DNA of 64,000 bases, from contig NZ_SGWY01000003.1 of assembly GCF_004216665.1 (NCBI RefSeq), positions 434,001 through 498,000 of the forward strand, read 5' to 3'. The position numbers and the translations under genes were made by a program. Source of the DNA: Agromyces ramosus (GTDB taxonomy: Bacteria; Actinomycetota; Actinomycetes; Actinomycetales; Microbacteriaceae). Position 1 is the stretch's first letter. The number at the start of each line of letters is the position of its first letter. Shown here in pieces: positions 49,981-59,633 of the stretch. A model generated the notes under the pieces. The model made no database searches and was not told the DNA's origin. It worked only from the letters and a program-made list of their open reading frames with translations.

Positions 49981-52106
49981 GCACCGACACCGGCAAGCGC
50001 GGCAACGGCCGCAACCGCACCGCCGAGCCCCAGCAGCTCAGCGACGAGGAACTCCGCGAGCAGGAGCTCGCCGAGCAGGCGCGACTGAACTCGGGCGACT
50101 GGGACAGCGTCAAGCCCGGCAAGGCGCAGGACTTCAAGGCCAGCTTCCGGCGCATGCTGGGCCTGCTCGCCCCGTGGAAGTGGACCTTCGCCTTCGTCTC
50201 GCTGCTCGGCGCCATCGGCGTCGTGCTCACGGTCATCGCACCGAAGGTGCTCGCCGAGGCCACGAACATCATCTTCGAGGGCTACATCTCGCTGCAGCTG
50301 CCCGCGGGCGTGACGCAGGCGCAGGTGGTCGAGGGGCTCCGGGCCTCCGGCCAGCAGGACCTCGCGAACATCGTCGAGGCGGCGACGCTCACGCCGGGCG
50401 AGGGCATCGACTTCGTGCGCCTCAGCCAGGTCGTGATCATCGTGCTGATGCTCTACGTCGTGGCATCCGTGCTCTCGTGGATCCAGGGCTACGTGATCAA
50501 CGTGATCATGGTGCGGGCGATGTGGCGCCTGCGCGAGGACGTCGAGGCGAAGGTGCACCGCCTGCCGCTCAGCTACTTCGACAAGACGCAGCGGGGCGAG
50601 CTCATCTCGCGCGTCACGAACGACATCGACAACATCACCCAGACCATGCAGCAGTCGCTGTCGAGCGCCCTCACGAGCGTGCTGACCGTGATCGGCGTGC
50701 TCGTCATGATGTTCTCGATCTCATGGCAGCTCTCGCTGGTGGCGCTCGTGGCGCTGCCGCTGATGGGCGTGATCTTCGGCGTCATCGGTCCGAAGTCGCA
50801 GGCCGCGTTCGGCATCCAGTGGCGCAAGGTCGGCCGGCTCAACGCGCGCGTCGAGGAGTCCTTCTCCGGCCACGCGCTCGTGAAGGTGTTCGGTCGCGAG
50901 CAGGACGCCAGCGAGAAGTTCCGGGCCGAGAACGAGGAGCTGTACGAGGCCTCGTTCAAGGCGCAGTTCCTCTCGGGCATCATCATGCCCGGCATGATGT
51001 TCATCGGGAACCTGTCGTACGTGGGCATCGCGGTGCTCGGTGGACTCATGGTCGCGAGCGGCCAGCTGCGACTCGGCGACGTGCAGGCGTTCATCCAGTA
51101 CTCGCAGCAGTTCACCCAGCCCCTCGCGCAGCTCGGCGGCATGGCCGCGGTCGTGCAGTCGGGCACCGCCTCGGCGGAGCGCGTCTTCGAGCTCCTCGAC
51201 GCCGACGAGCAGGAGGAGGACGCGACCGACGCGCCCGCCCCGGCCGACGGCGACGGCACGATCGAGTTCCAGAACGTGTCCTTCGCCTACCTCCCCGAGC
51301 GGCCGCTCATCCGCGACCTGTCGTTCCGGGTGGAGCCGGGCCAGACCGTCGCGATCGTCGGGCCGACCGGCGCCGGCAAGACCACGCTGGTGAACCTCAT
51401 CATGCGGTTCTACGAGCTCGACGGCGGCCGCATCCTGCTGAACGGCCAGGACATCGCGGACCTCACGCGCCACGACGTGCGGGCACGCACCGGCATGGTG
51501 CTGCAGGACCCGTGGCTGTTCGCGGGCACGATCCGCGAGAACATCCGCTACGGACGGGAGTCGGCAACCGACGAGGAGATCCTCGAGGCCGCGCGGGCGA
51601 CCTACGTCGACCGCTTCGTGCACTCGCTGCCCGACGGCTACGACACCGTGCTCGACGAGGAGGCGTCCAACGTCTCCGCCGGCGAGAAGCAGCTCATCAC
51701 GATCGCCCGCGCCTTCGTGGCGCAGCCGTCGGTGCTGATCCTCGACGAGGCGACGTCCTCGGTCGACACCCGCACCGAGCTGCTGCTGCAGCACGCGATG
51801 GCGGCGCTCCGCGAGGGCCGCACGTCGTTCGTGATCGCGCACCGCCTCTCGACCATCCGCGACGCCGACCTTATCCTCGTGATGGAGCACGGCGACATCG
51901 TCGAGCAGGGCACGCACGAGGAGCTCATCAAGCGGGAGGGCGCGTACTGGCGCCTGTACAACTCCCAGTTCGAGCAGGCGGCGACCGACCTCGACGCGGA
52001 GCTCGCGGCCACGCAGGGCGACGTGATCGTCACTCCGAGCGGCGCGGGCCTCGAGGCCGCCCTCGAGGCGAAGGTCGACGCGGAGGCGCGCGCCGCAGAG
52101 CTGTAG
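49977..52106 (+). CDS. ABC exporter half-transporter with catalytic ATP site
   Basis: 709 residues. An acidic N-terminal extension of about 65 residues precedes six transmembrane helices; an extra segment of about 60 residues (GVTQAQVVEGLRASGQQDLA region) lies between helices 1 and 2. The NBD has Walker A GPTGAGKTT (Lys468), Walker B LILDEATSSVD with Glu591 and switch His622 (IAHRLSTI), but a weak signature NVSAGEKQ. With the partner's VSGGQ it makes the catalytic site. The polar tail is Ala/Glu-rich. A strong GGATG-type stem-loop follows at 52131-52162. Confidence 0.92.
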   Translation: MSTDTGKRGNGRNRTAEPQQLSDEELREQELAEQARLNSGDWDSVKPGKAQDFKASFRRMLGLLAPWKWTFAFVSLLGAIGVVLTVIAPKVLAEATNIIFEGYISLQLPAGVTQAQVVEGLRASGQQDLANIVEAATLTPGEGIDFVRLSQVVIIVLMLYVVASVLSWIQGYVINVIMVRAMWRLREDVEAKVHRLPLSYFDKTQRGELISRVTNDIDNITQTMQQSLSSALTSVLTVIGVLVMMFSISWQLSLVALVALPLMGVIFGVIGPKSQAAFGIQWRKVGRLNARVEESFSGHALVKVFGREQDASEKFRAENEELYEASFKAQFLSGIIMPGMMFIGNLSYVGIAVLGGLMVASGQLRLGDVQAFIQYSQQFTQPLAQLGGMAAVVQSGTASAERVFELLDADEQEEDATDAPAPADGDGTIEFQNVSFAYLPERPLIRDLSFRVEPGQTVAIVGPTGAGKTTLVNLIMRFYELDGGRILLNGQDIADLTRHDVRARTGMVLQDPWLFAGTIRENIRYGRESATDEEILEAARATYVDRFVHSLPDGYDTVLDEEASNVSAGEKQLITIARAFVAQPSVLILDEATSSVDTRTELLLQHAMAALREGRTSFVIAHRLSTIRDADLILVMEHGDIVEQGTHEELIKREGAYWRLYNSQFEQAATDLDAELAATQGDVIVTPSGAGLEAALEAKVDAEARAAEL

Positions 52107-52130
52107 GCCGGTCGACCGGCACACGACGAG

Positions 52131-52162
52131 TGAGCGGATGTCCCATGCGGGGCATCCGCTCA
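52131..52162 (+). terminator. Stem-loop terminator of the ABC operon
   Basis: TGAGCGGATG (52131-52140) pairs with CATCCGCTCA (52153-52162), with inner near-pairs, 24 bp beyond the ABC stop. Confidence 0.75.
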
Positions 52163-52249
52163 TTCGCGTCGGAGCGGCGCGTGCGCGGTTAGGCTGGAAC
52201 GGCGGTGGCGCCCGGATGCCGCCGTCCACCGCTCTCCCGTGAAGGTCCC

Positions 52250-53587
52250 GTGACGACTGCCCTGCCGCCCGCGCGCCCCTGGCGCATGTGGCTGGTGTGG
52301 ACCGTCGGCGTCGCCGCCTACGTGCTGTCGGTCACGAACCGCACGTCGCTCTCGTCGGTCGGGGTCGATGCCGCGGTGCGGTTCGACGCGGATGCCTCGG
52401 CGCTGTCGATGTTCGCGGTCATCCAGCTGGCCGTGTACGGCGCGATGCAGATCCCGGTGGGCCTGCTGCTCGACCGCTTCGGCGCACGCCCGATCGTGAC
52501 CGCCGGCATGGTGCTCATGGCGTCGGGCCAGCTCGTCATGGCGTTCGCCTCCGACGTGGGCATCGGCATCCTCGCCCGCGTGCTCATCGGCGCCGGCGAC
52601 GCCGCCGTGTTCCCGAGCGTGCTGCGCCTCATCGCCGTCTGGTTCCCCGACCGGCAGGCGCCCGTGCTCGTGCAGTTCACGGGCCTCATCGGCCAGCTCG
52701 GGCAGATCATCTCGATCCTCCCGCTCGCGGCCCTCCTGCATGCGACGTCGTGGAGCGTGGCGTTCGGCAGCCTCGCCGGGCTCGGGGTGCTCTTCGCGAT
52801 CCTCACGTTCGCCGTCATCCGGAACCGCCCACCCGATCGCGTCGCCGACGTCTCGGTCGACGACCAGACGGGCGCGATCCGGGTGGTGACGAGCGCCGCC
52901 GACCTGCGCGAGGGCTTCCGCGAGTCGTGGGCGCACCCGGCGACCCGACTCGCCTTCTGGTCGCACTTCGCCACGCCGTTCGCCGGCACGGCGTTCGTGA
53001 TGCTCTGGGGCTTCCCGTTCCTCACCGCCGGCGAGGGACTCTCGCCGGCGACGGCCTCGCTCGTCGTGACGTCGTTCGTGATCTTCGGCATCGTCGTCGG
53101 TCCGGTCATCGGCGCCCTCTCGAGCCGGCACCCGATGCGCCGGTCGCGCATGCTCGTACTGCCGACGATCGCAATCCAGGCGGTCACGTGGCTCGTCGTC
53201 ATCGCGTGGCCGGGCCCCGCACCGCTGTGGCTCCTGTTCGCGCTCGCGTTCGCCCTCGGCACGGGCGGACCCGCGTCGATGATCGCGTTCGACCACGCGC
53301 GCACGTTCAATCCGAGCCACCGGCTGAGCACCGCCACCGGGATCGTCAACGGCGGCGGCTTTCTGGCGGGCCTGCTCGCCATCCTCTTCATCGGCATCGC
53401 CATGGACGCGCAGGGCGCCGGCACGCCCGACACCTACTCGCTCGAGGCGTTCCGCCTGGCCTTCCTCACCCAGGTGCCGCTCTGGACGCTCGGTGCGGGC
53501 ATGGTCATCTTGGAGCGCAAGCGCACCCGCGTGCACCTCGGCCTCGACGAGCCGCGGTCCCGTCGACGCGACCGCTGGGCGCGCTAG
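52250..53587 (+). CDS. MFS transporter
   Basis: 445 residues. Twelve hydrophobic segments. Motif-A-like region between helices 2 and 3 is GLLLDRFGARPIV; helix 1 has VGVAAYVLSVTNRTSLSSVG. There is a large central loop with RVADVSVDDQTGAIRV. This type is common in actinobacteria as nitrate/nitrite-like or sugar-phosphate-like carriers, but the substrate is not resolved. The GTG start at 52250 has GAAGG slightly close (4 nt); TAGGCT near 52190 is a candidate -10. The C-terminus is basic. Confidence 0.82.
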   Translation: MTTALPPARPWRMWLVWTVGVAAYVLSVTNRTSLSSVGVDAAVRFDADASALSMFAVIQLAVYGAMQIPVGLLLDRFGARPIVTAGMVLMASGQLVMAFASDVGIGILARVLIGAGDAAVFPSVLRLIAVWFPDRQAPVLVQFTGLIGQLGQIISILPLAALLHATSWSVAFGSLAGLGVLFAILTFAVIRNRPPDRVADVSVDDQTGAIRVVTSAADLREGFRESWAHPATRLAFWSHFATPFAGTAFVMLWGFPFLTAGEGLSPATASLVVTSFVIFGIVVGPVIGALSSRHPMRRSRMLVLPTIAIQAVTWLVVIAWPGPAPLWLLFALAFALGTGGPASMIAFDHARTFNPSHRLSTATGIVNGGGFLAGLLAILFIGIAMDAQGAGTPDTYSLEAFRLAFLTQVPLWTLGAGMVILERKRTRVHLGLDEPRSRRRDRWAR

Positions 53588-53654
53588 CGGGGTCTCCCTT
53601 TCCAGGCATCCACCGCATTAGTGTGTCCAGTGTCGGCACGACATTGGGGGTTCC

Positions 53655-56402
53655 GTGACCATCGAAGCTCAGCACACCACGTCGGAGGAACACGGCGTCG
53701 AATGGTGGGCCCTCGCCCCCGACGACGTGATCGCCCAGGCGAAGACCGAGGGCTCGCGCGGGCTCGCCCCCGCCGAGGCGGAGAAGCGCCTGGCCGAGGT
53801 CGGGCCGAATGCCCTGCAGAGCGCGCCACCACCGAGCGTCTGGCGCATCGCGCTCAGCCAGGTGCTCGAGCTCATGACGCTCATGCTCATCGCGGTCACG
53901 ATCGTCTCGCTCCTCATCGGACAGGTCACCACGGCGATCATCGTGGCGATCCTGGTGCTGTTCAACGTCATCACGGGCACCCAGCAGGAGGTGAAGGCCC
54001 GTCGCAGCGTCGACGCGCTCGCGAAGCTGCAGACGCCGAAGGCACGAGTCGTCCGCGACGGCACGCTGCTCCAGATCGATGCGACGGGGCTCGTGCCCGG
54101 GGACATCGTCGAGCTGGAGTCCGGCGACCTCGTTCCCGCCGACGGCCGGATCCTGCGCTCGTCGAACCTCGAGACCCAGGAGTCCTCGCTCACGGGCGAG
54201 TCGCTGCCCATCCCGAAGGGCCCGGCCGAGAACACCGCCGACACGGCCCTCGCCGACCGCACGTCGATGGTCTTCCAGAACACGTCGGTCACCCGCGGCA
54301 CGGCGCGCATCGCCGTGGTCGAGACCGGCATGCGCACGCAGATGGGTCGCATCGCGTCGCTGCTCACGCAGGTCGGCGACAAGAAGTCCCCGCTGCAGCT
54401 CGAGCTCGACGGGCTCACGAAGGTGCTCGGCATCATCGCCTGGAGCGCGGTGCTCGTCATCGTCCTCATCGGCTTCGCGCGCGGGCAGAGCCTCGACGAG
54501 CTGCTGTTCCTCGCCACCGCCGTCGCGATCTCGGCGATCCCGACCGGCCTGCCGGTGTTCGTGCAGAGCCTCCTCGCGTGGGGCGCGTCGAGGCTCGCGA
54601 AGGAGCGCGCGATCGTGACGTCGCTGAACGACGTCGAGACGCTCGGGGCGACGAGCGCGATCTGCTCCGACAAGACGGGCACGCTCACGCTCAACAAGAT
54701 GACCGTGCGAACGGCCTGGTTCGGCGGCAACACCTATCGGGTCACCGGCGAGGGGTACTCGTTCGAAGGCCAGGTGCTGGGCACGACCGACGAGCCGCTC
54801 GACGCACCGACCCTGGGACTCGCGATCAGCCTGCCGAACGACGCCACGGTGTCGGCCGACGGCGAGGTGGTGGGCGACCCGACCGAGGCCGCGCTCGTGG
54901 TGCTCGCCGCGAGGCTCGGCATCGACGCCGACGAGGCGCGGAAGGATTACCCGCGCCTCGCCGAGGTGCCCTTCGACTCGGACTACAAGTTCATGGCCAC
55001 GCTGCAGCGGATCCCGGTGCGCGGCGAGCAGCGGCTCGTGCTCATCGTGAAGGGCGCGCCCGACGTGGTGCTCGGACGCTGCACCACGATGCTCAGCGAG
55101 ACGCGGGAGATCGTGCCCGTGGCATCCGACTCGGCGACGGCCGAGCTCGAGCGCATGTCCGCCACGGGCCTGCGCACGCTCGCGTTCGCGGCGCGGTTCC
55201 TCGACGACGCCGACGAGGGCCGGGTCGCCGCCGACCCGATGTCGTGGGTCGCCGACCTCGTGCTCATCGGCATCGTCGGCATCGTCGACCCACTGCGGCC
55301 CGAGGCGAAGGCCGCGGTCGAGGTGGCCCATCGCGCTGGCATCGACGTGCGCATGATCACGGGCGACCACGCCGTGACCGCCGGGGCCATCGGCGCCGAG
55401 CTCGGACTCGGCACGGGAGCCGTGAGCGGCGCCGACCTCAAGGAGATGAGCGACGAGGAGCTCTCGCGTCGCCTGCCCGACCTGCACGTGTTCGGACGCG
55501 TCACGCCCGACGACAAGCTTCGGCTGGTCGGCCTGCTGCAGGCGAAGGGCGCCATCGTCGCGATGACGGGCGACGCCGTGAACGACGCGGCCGCGATCAA
55601 GCAGGCGAACATCGGCGTCGCGATGGGCTCGGGGTCCGAGGTGACGAAGCAGGCCGCGAAGCTGGTGCTCACCGACGACAACTTCGCGACCCTCGTGCAC
55701 GCGGTCGAGCTCGGCCGCATCGTCTACTCGAAGATCACCGCGTACCTGCGCTTCCAGATGACGCAGCTGCTCAGCCTGATCATGCTGTTCCTCGCCGCGA
55801 GCGCGTTCTCGATCGCCGAGGGCGTCGCGCTGTTCCCGGCGCAGGTGCTGTTCATCAACTTCTTCGTCGCCCTGTTCGCGGTGATCGCGATCGCCGCCGA
55901 CGCGAACCCGCCCGGCATCATGAACCACCCCCCGCGCGACCCGAAGATCGGCGTGGTGAATCCGGTCTCGCTCGTGGAATGGCTCGTCTACGGCGCGGTG
56001 ATCTTCCTGATCGCGCTCGTCCCCCTGCTGTGGGGACCCGACGAGCCAAGCCCGTCGGAGCCGACGGCGTCGATGACGATGGCCTACGTCGTGCTCGGCC
56101 TCGCCACGGTGCTCAGCGCACTGCTCATGCGCCGCACGCCCGAGTCCGGCCTGCTGCCGCCGATCGCGGCGGTCGCGAAGATCCTGGTCTGGCCGGTGGC
56201 GCTCATCGTCGCCTCGACCGAGGTGGGCATCCTCCAGCGGATGCTCGGCACCGTCTCGCTCACGGGCTGGCAGTGGCTGGCGTGCATCGGGCTGACGCTG
56301 GTCCTGCTGGTGGTCGTCGAGGGCGACAAGTGGTTCCGGCGGCGCCGCGTGGCGAATCGCACGCGCGGTCGGCGGGTCGCCACGGCGCCCGTCACGCGGT
56401 GA
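53655..56402 (+). CDS. P-type ATPase, P2-like with atypical ion-site residues
   Basis: 915 residues from GTG 53655 (GGGGG before it). Domains: cation-ATPase N-term (about 15-80), actuator with LTGES (179-183), phosphorylation site CSDKTGTLTLNKM with Asp339, nucleotide-binding KGAPD, and hinge GDAVNDAAAIK. The transport helices differ from Ca/Na pumps: M4 reads IPTGLP (296-300) instead of PEGLP, and M6 reads INFFVALFAVIAI, without the Asp/Thr of SERCA. The hinge GDGVNDAP is GDAVNDAA. It is therefore a P-type ATPase of uncertain ion, annotated only as cation-translocating. About ten membrane segments. Confidence 0.88.
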   Translation: MTIEAQHTTSEEHGVEWWALAPDDVIAQAKTEGSRGLAPAEAEKRLAEVGPNALQSAPPPSVWRIALSQVLELMTLMLIAVTIVSLLIGQVTTAIIVAILVLFNVITGTQQEVKARRSVDALAKLQTPKARVVRDGTLLQIDATGLVPGDIVELESGDLVPADGRILRSSNLETQESSLTGESLPIPKGPAENTADTALADRTSMVFQNTSVTRGTARIAVVETGMRTQMGRIASLLTQVGDKKSPLQLELDGLTKVLGIIAWSAVLVIVLIGFARGQSLDELLFLATAVAISAIPTGLPVFVQSLLAWGASRLAKERAIVTSLNDVETLGATSAICSDKTGTLTLNKMTVRTAWFGGNTYRVTGEGYSFEGQVLGTTDEPLDAPTLGLAISLPNDATVSADGEVVGDPTEAALVVLAARLGIDADEARKDYPRLAEVPFDSDYKFMATLQRIPVRGEQRLVLIVKGAPDVVLGRCTTMLSETREIVPVASDSATAELERMSATGLRTLAFAARFLDDADEGRVAADPMSWVADLVLIGIVGIVDPLRPEAKAAVEVAHRAGIDVRMITGDHAVTAGAIGAELGLGTGAVSGADLKEMSDEELSRRLPDLHVFGRVTPDDKLRLVGLLQAKGAIVAMTGDAVNDAAAIKQANIGVAMGSGSEVTKQAAKLVLTDDNFATLVHAVELGRIVYSKITAYLRFQMTQLLSLIMLFLAASAFSIAEGVALFPAQVLFINFFVALFAVIAIAADANPPGIMNHPPRDPKIGVVNPVSLVEWLVYGAVIFLIALVPLLWGPDEPSPSEPTASMTMAYVVLGLATVLSALLMRRTPESGLLPPIAAVAKILVWPVALIVASTEVGILQRMLGTVSLTGWQWLACIGLTLVLLVVVEGDKWFRRRRVANRTRGRRVATAPVTR

Positions 56403-56423
56403 GCGGGCCGGCCCGGCGAGGCG

Positions 56424-56437
56424 ACCCGGCGCCGGGT
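56424..56437. terminator. Palindrome between convergent P-ATPase and SNF2 genes
   Basis: ACCCGGCGCCGGGT, a perfect 14-bp palindrome in a 60-bp gap between two convergent stops, preceded by GGGCCGGCCC. Confidence 0.45.
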
Positions 56438-56462
56438 ACGACCGGCGGCGTCGCGCGCGCGG

Positions 56463-59400
56463 TCAGTCCTCGAGCAGCGCCCGCAGGTCGTCGGCCGTGA
56501 GCGCCTCCGGGGCGCGCGGGCCCGCGGCATCCGCGTCGTCGTCCGCGTCGAGCCCGGCGTCGAGGATCGACGCGACGAGCTCGCCCTTGCGCGCCTTGAG
56601 CGCCATGACCTTCTCCTCGATGGTGTCCTGCGCGACGAGCCGGTAGACCATCACCTGCTTCCCCTGGCCGATGCGGTGCGCCCGGTCGACCGCCTGCGCC
56701 TCGCTCGCGGGGTTCCACCACGGGTCGAGCAGGAAGACGTAGTCGGCCTCGGTGAGGTTGAGCCCGAAGCCGCCGGCCTTGAGGCTGATCAGGAACACGG
56801 ATGCCTCGCCCGCACGGAATCGCGCGATCTCCGTGTCACGGCGGCGGGCCGGTGTCGACCCGTCGAGGTAGGCGTAGGACACGCCCGCGGCATCCAGTCG
56901 CGCCCTCGCTCGCCCGAGGAACGAGGTGAACTGGCTGAAGACGAGCGCGCGATGACCCTCGGCAAGCACGTCGTCGAGCTGTTCGAACAGCGCGTCGAGC
57001 TTGGCCGAGGGGTAGCCGGCGTAGCGTTCGTCGTCGATGAGCGAGGCGTCGAGGGCGAGCATGCGCAGCAGCGTGAGCGACCGGTAGACGATGAACCGCT
57101 GCCGGTCGAGGTCGTCGATGAGGCCGAGGAGCTTCTGTCGTTCGCGCTGCAGCACGGTGTCGTAGAGGCGGCGATGCCGCGGCGCCAGCTCGACCGCGAG
57201 CACCTGCTCCTGCTTCGGGGGCAGCTCGGGCGTGACGAGCTCCTTCGTGCGACGCAGGATGAGCGGGCGGATGCGCCGCCGCAGGCGCTCGCGCCGCTCG
57301 CCGTTGCCGTCCTGCTCGATGGGCCGCCGGTACCGCTCGTCGAACGCGCGCCGCGACGGGAAGAGACCGGGTGCCACGAGCCGCAGGATCGCCCACAGCT
57401 CGCCGAGGTCGTTCTCGATGGGCGTGCCGGTGACCGCGAGGCGGAACGGTGCACGGATGCCCCGTGCCGCCTCGTGCACCTTCGTCGCCGCGTTCTTCAC
57501 GAACTGGGCCTCGTCGAGCACGAGCCCGCCCCACTCGACCGCGGCGAACGCGACGGCCTCGAGGCGGAGCACGGCGTACGTGGTGACGACGACGTCGGCG
57601 GACGCCGCGGCATCCGCGATGCGCCCGCGGCGCTTCGCCTCGGTAGCGGTCACGGTGGCGACCACGAGGCCCGGCGTGAACCGGGCGGCCTCGCTCACCC
57701 AGTTCGAGGCCACGGAGGTGGGCGCGACCACGAGGAATGGCCGGCGAGCGCCCTCGGTCGACTCCCGCTCGACGGTGTGCGCGATGAGCGCGAGCGTCTG
57801 CGCGGTCTTGCCGAGGCCCATGTCGTCGGCGAGCACGCCGCCGAGCCGGTTGGCCCACAGGAACGCCAGCCACCGGAAGCCCGCGAGCTGGTAGGGCCGC
57901 AACGGCAGCGCGAGCCCGGCGGGCGGCGGCAGCTCCTCGACGCGCCCGTCCTCGAGGCCGGCCACGATGCGGCGCCACTCCACCGCCGGCTCGGCGACGT
58001 CGGCGAGATCCTCGAAGTCGGCCCAGAGGCTCGTCTGCGAGCGGTGGATGCGCAGGCCGGTCTCCCACTCGGCGAGCGTGCCGGCCTCCTCGATGAGCTC
58101 GCGCAGCGGCGCGAACACCGGCTGGTCGAGCTTGAGGTACGTCTTGTCGACGAGCAGCAGCCGCTTCTGCCCTTTCGCGAGTGCGCGGAACAGGGGCATG
58201 AACGGCACCAGCCTGCCGTCGACCGTGAGCACGACGCCGAGGTCGAACCAGTCGCGTTTGAGGGTCTCCACGGTGGTCACGGTCACCTGCGGCACCGTGG
58301 TGGCCTCGCGGTAGTCGGGGCGCTCCCCGGTGACGTCGATGCGCAGGGCGCTGCGCTCGGCGAGGTGCTCGAGCCGCGGCATCCGCTCGACCGTGAACTC
58401 GGCGGCATCGGCACCGCGCAGCACGACGGCGTCGAGCGGCACCCAGCCGAGCTCGTCGTCGACGCGCGCGAGCAGGTCGTCGTCGAGCTCGGGGTCGGCG
58501 GCGGCAACGGCGACGGATGCCTCGACGGGGGTCGTGCGGCCGTCGGCGTGCTCCCAGCGCCACGCCAGGCGCAGCACGTCGCCCGGCTCGAAGGCCGCGT
58601 CGAGCACGAGGACGGCCGGGGGCGCGGGCGGCGGCGTGAAGCTGCCGTCGCGGCTCGTGATCGCGATGGATCGCGCGAGGGCGTGGAAGTGGCCGCGGAG
58701 GAACTCGGGCACGTCGGCGGCGGGCACCTGCACGGTTCGCGGCTGCTCGAGCGCGCGCCGCTCGGACGGCGTCAGCGCGGCCGCGAGAGGCACGAGCTCG
58801 ATCGCGCCCGCGTCGAGGTCGAAGCGATAGAGGCCGTGATCGGCGATGGCTCGCACGTGCTCGACGGGGCGATCGGCGGGATCGCCTCCATGGTCGCGGT
58901 CGTCGCCGTCGTGATGGTCGTCGGCGTCGTCGGCGGCGTCCTCGTGGTCGGCGGCGTCGTCGGCGGCGTCGCCGCCGCCGTGCGCGAGCGCCGCGCCGGG
59001 CGGAGCGCCGGGGAACACGAGCCGCGGTGCCAGCACGAGGTCGCCGCTCTCGTCGAGCCTCGCGTCGAGCACGACCGAAGCCGGCCCGCGCACGACCACG
59101 TCGGGAGTGACGTCCGACCCGGCGAGCGCGATGCCGAGGCGGCCGCCCTCGGCGAGCAGCGCCCACAGCAGCGGGCTCTCGAACTCGTCGAGCGTGATCC
59201 ACTCCGAACCGTAGGCCTGGTAGACCCCGGGTGAGCTGCCCTTCAGCAGGGCGAACTGCGCGAACCAGCGCGACTGCACCGGGTCGAATCCGCCCGCGCT
59301 CGCCTGGTAGGCGATGTTCTGCCAGGTGAGCCCCGCCTTGATCCAGCCGCCACGAGCGCCCGCGGTGACGGGGCGCACCGCGAGGCGGTCGACGGAGTTC

Positions 59401-59633
59401 GCTCGCCGGGCCGGCTCGTCGCGTGGCCCCTGCCACTCGCCCCTCCGCCGCGGAACGCGCCTTCGCAGCTCGAACTGCAGGGCGAGCGGACGCCGCGCCG
59501 CAGCATCCGCCGGCTGCGCCTCGGAAGCGCCCGGCGCGCCGGACGCGTGAACGGGTGCGAACGATGCGAGCTCGCCGCGCCAGTCGCCGGCTCGGCCCGG
59601 CGCGCCCGCATGGGAGGACGGGGCGTCGGGCAT
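56463..59633 (-). CDS. SNF2-family helicase lacking an N-terminal SWIM domain
   Basis: 1056 residues. The C-terminal half is a SNF2/Rad54-type ATPase: Walker A ADDMGLGKTAQT (Lys609), DEAQ, GTPIENDLGELW, and QAVDRAHRIGQGKQVMVYRL. A helicase-associated beta domain lies at about 380-560. Actinobacterial homologues usually start with a SWIM zinc finger (CxCx...CxH); here the N-terminus is Ala/Gly/Pro/Arg-rich and has none. Residues about 225-262 are a low-complexity Asp/His-rich insert. The ATG at 59633 is chosen because the frame upstream is a satellite. GAGCAT ends 6 nt before it (weak leaderless pattern). The product probably remodels protein-DNA complexes. Confidence 0.85.
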   Translation of the reverse strand: MPDAPSSHAGAPGRAGDWRGELASFAPVHASGAPGASEAQPADAAARRPLALQFELRRRVPRRRGEWQGPRDEPARRANSVDRLAVRPVTAGARGGWIKAGLTWQNIAYQASAGGFDPVQSRWFAQFALLKGSSPGVYQAYGSEWITLDEFESPLLWALLAEGGRLGIALAGSDVTPDVVVRGPASVVLDARLDESGDLVLAPRLVFPGAPPGAALAHGGGDAADDAADHEDAADDADDHHDGDDRDHGGDPADRPVEHVRAIADHGLYRFDLDAGAIELVPLAAALTPSERRALEQPRTVQVPAADVPEFLRGHFHALARSIAITSRDGSFTPPPAPPAVLVLDAAFEPGDVLRLAWRWEHADGRTTPVEASVAVAAADPELDDDLLARVDDELGWVPLDAVVLRGADAAEFTVERMPRLEHLAERSALRIDVTGERPDYREATTVPQVTVTTVETLKRDWFDLGVVLTVDGRLVPFMPLFRALAKGQKRLLLVDKTYLKLDQPVFAPLRELIEEAGTLAEWETGLRIHRSQTSLWADFEDLADVAEPAVEWRRIVAGLEDGRVEELPPPAGLALPLRPYQLAGFRWLAFLWANRLGGVLADDMGLGKTAQTLALIAHTVERESTEGARRPFLVVAPTSVASNWVSEAARFTPGLVVATVTATEAKRRGRIADAAASADVVVTTYAVLRLEAVAFAAVEWGGLVLDEAQFVKNAATKVHEAARGIRAPFRLAVTGTPIENDLGELWAILRLVAPGLFPSRRAFDERYRRPIEQDGNGERRERLRRRIRPLILRRTKELVTPELPPKQEQVLAVELAPRHRRLYDTVLQRERQKLLGLIDDLDRQRFIVYRSLTLLRMLALDASLIDDERYAGYPSAKLDALFEQLDDVLAEGHRALVFSQFTSFLGRARARLDAAGVSYAYLDGSTPARRRDTEIARFRAGEASVFLISLKAGGFGLNLTEADYVFLLDPWWNPASEAQAVDRAHRIGQGKQVMVYRLVAQDTIEEKVMALKARKGELVASILDAGLDADDDADAAGPRAPEALTADDLRALLED

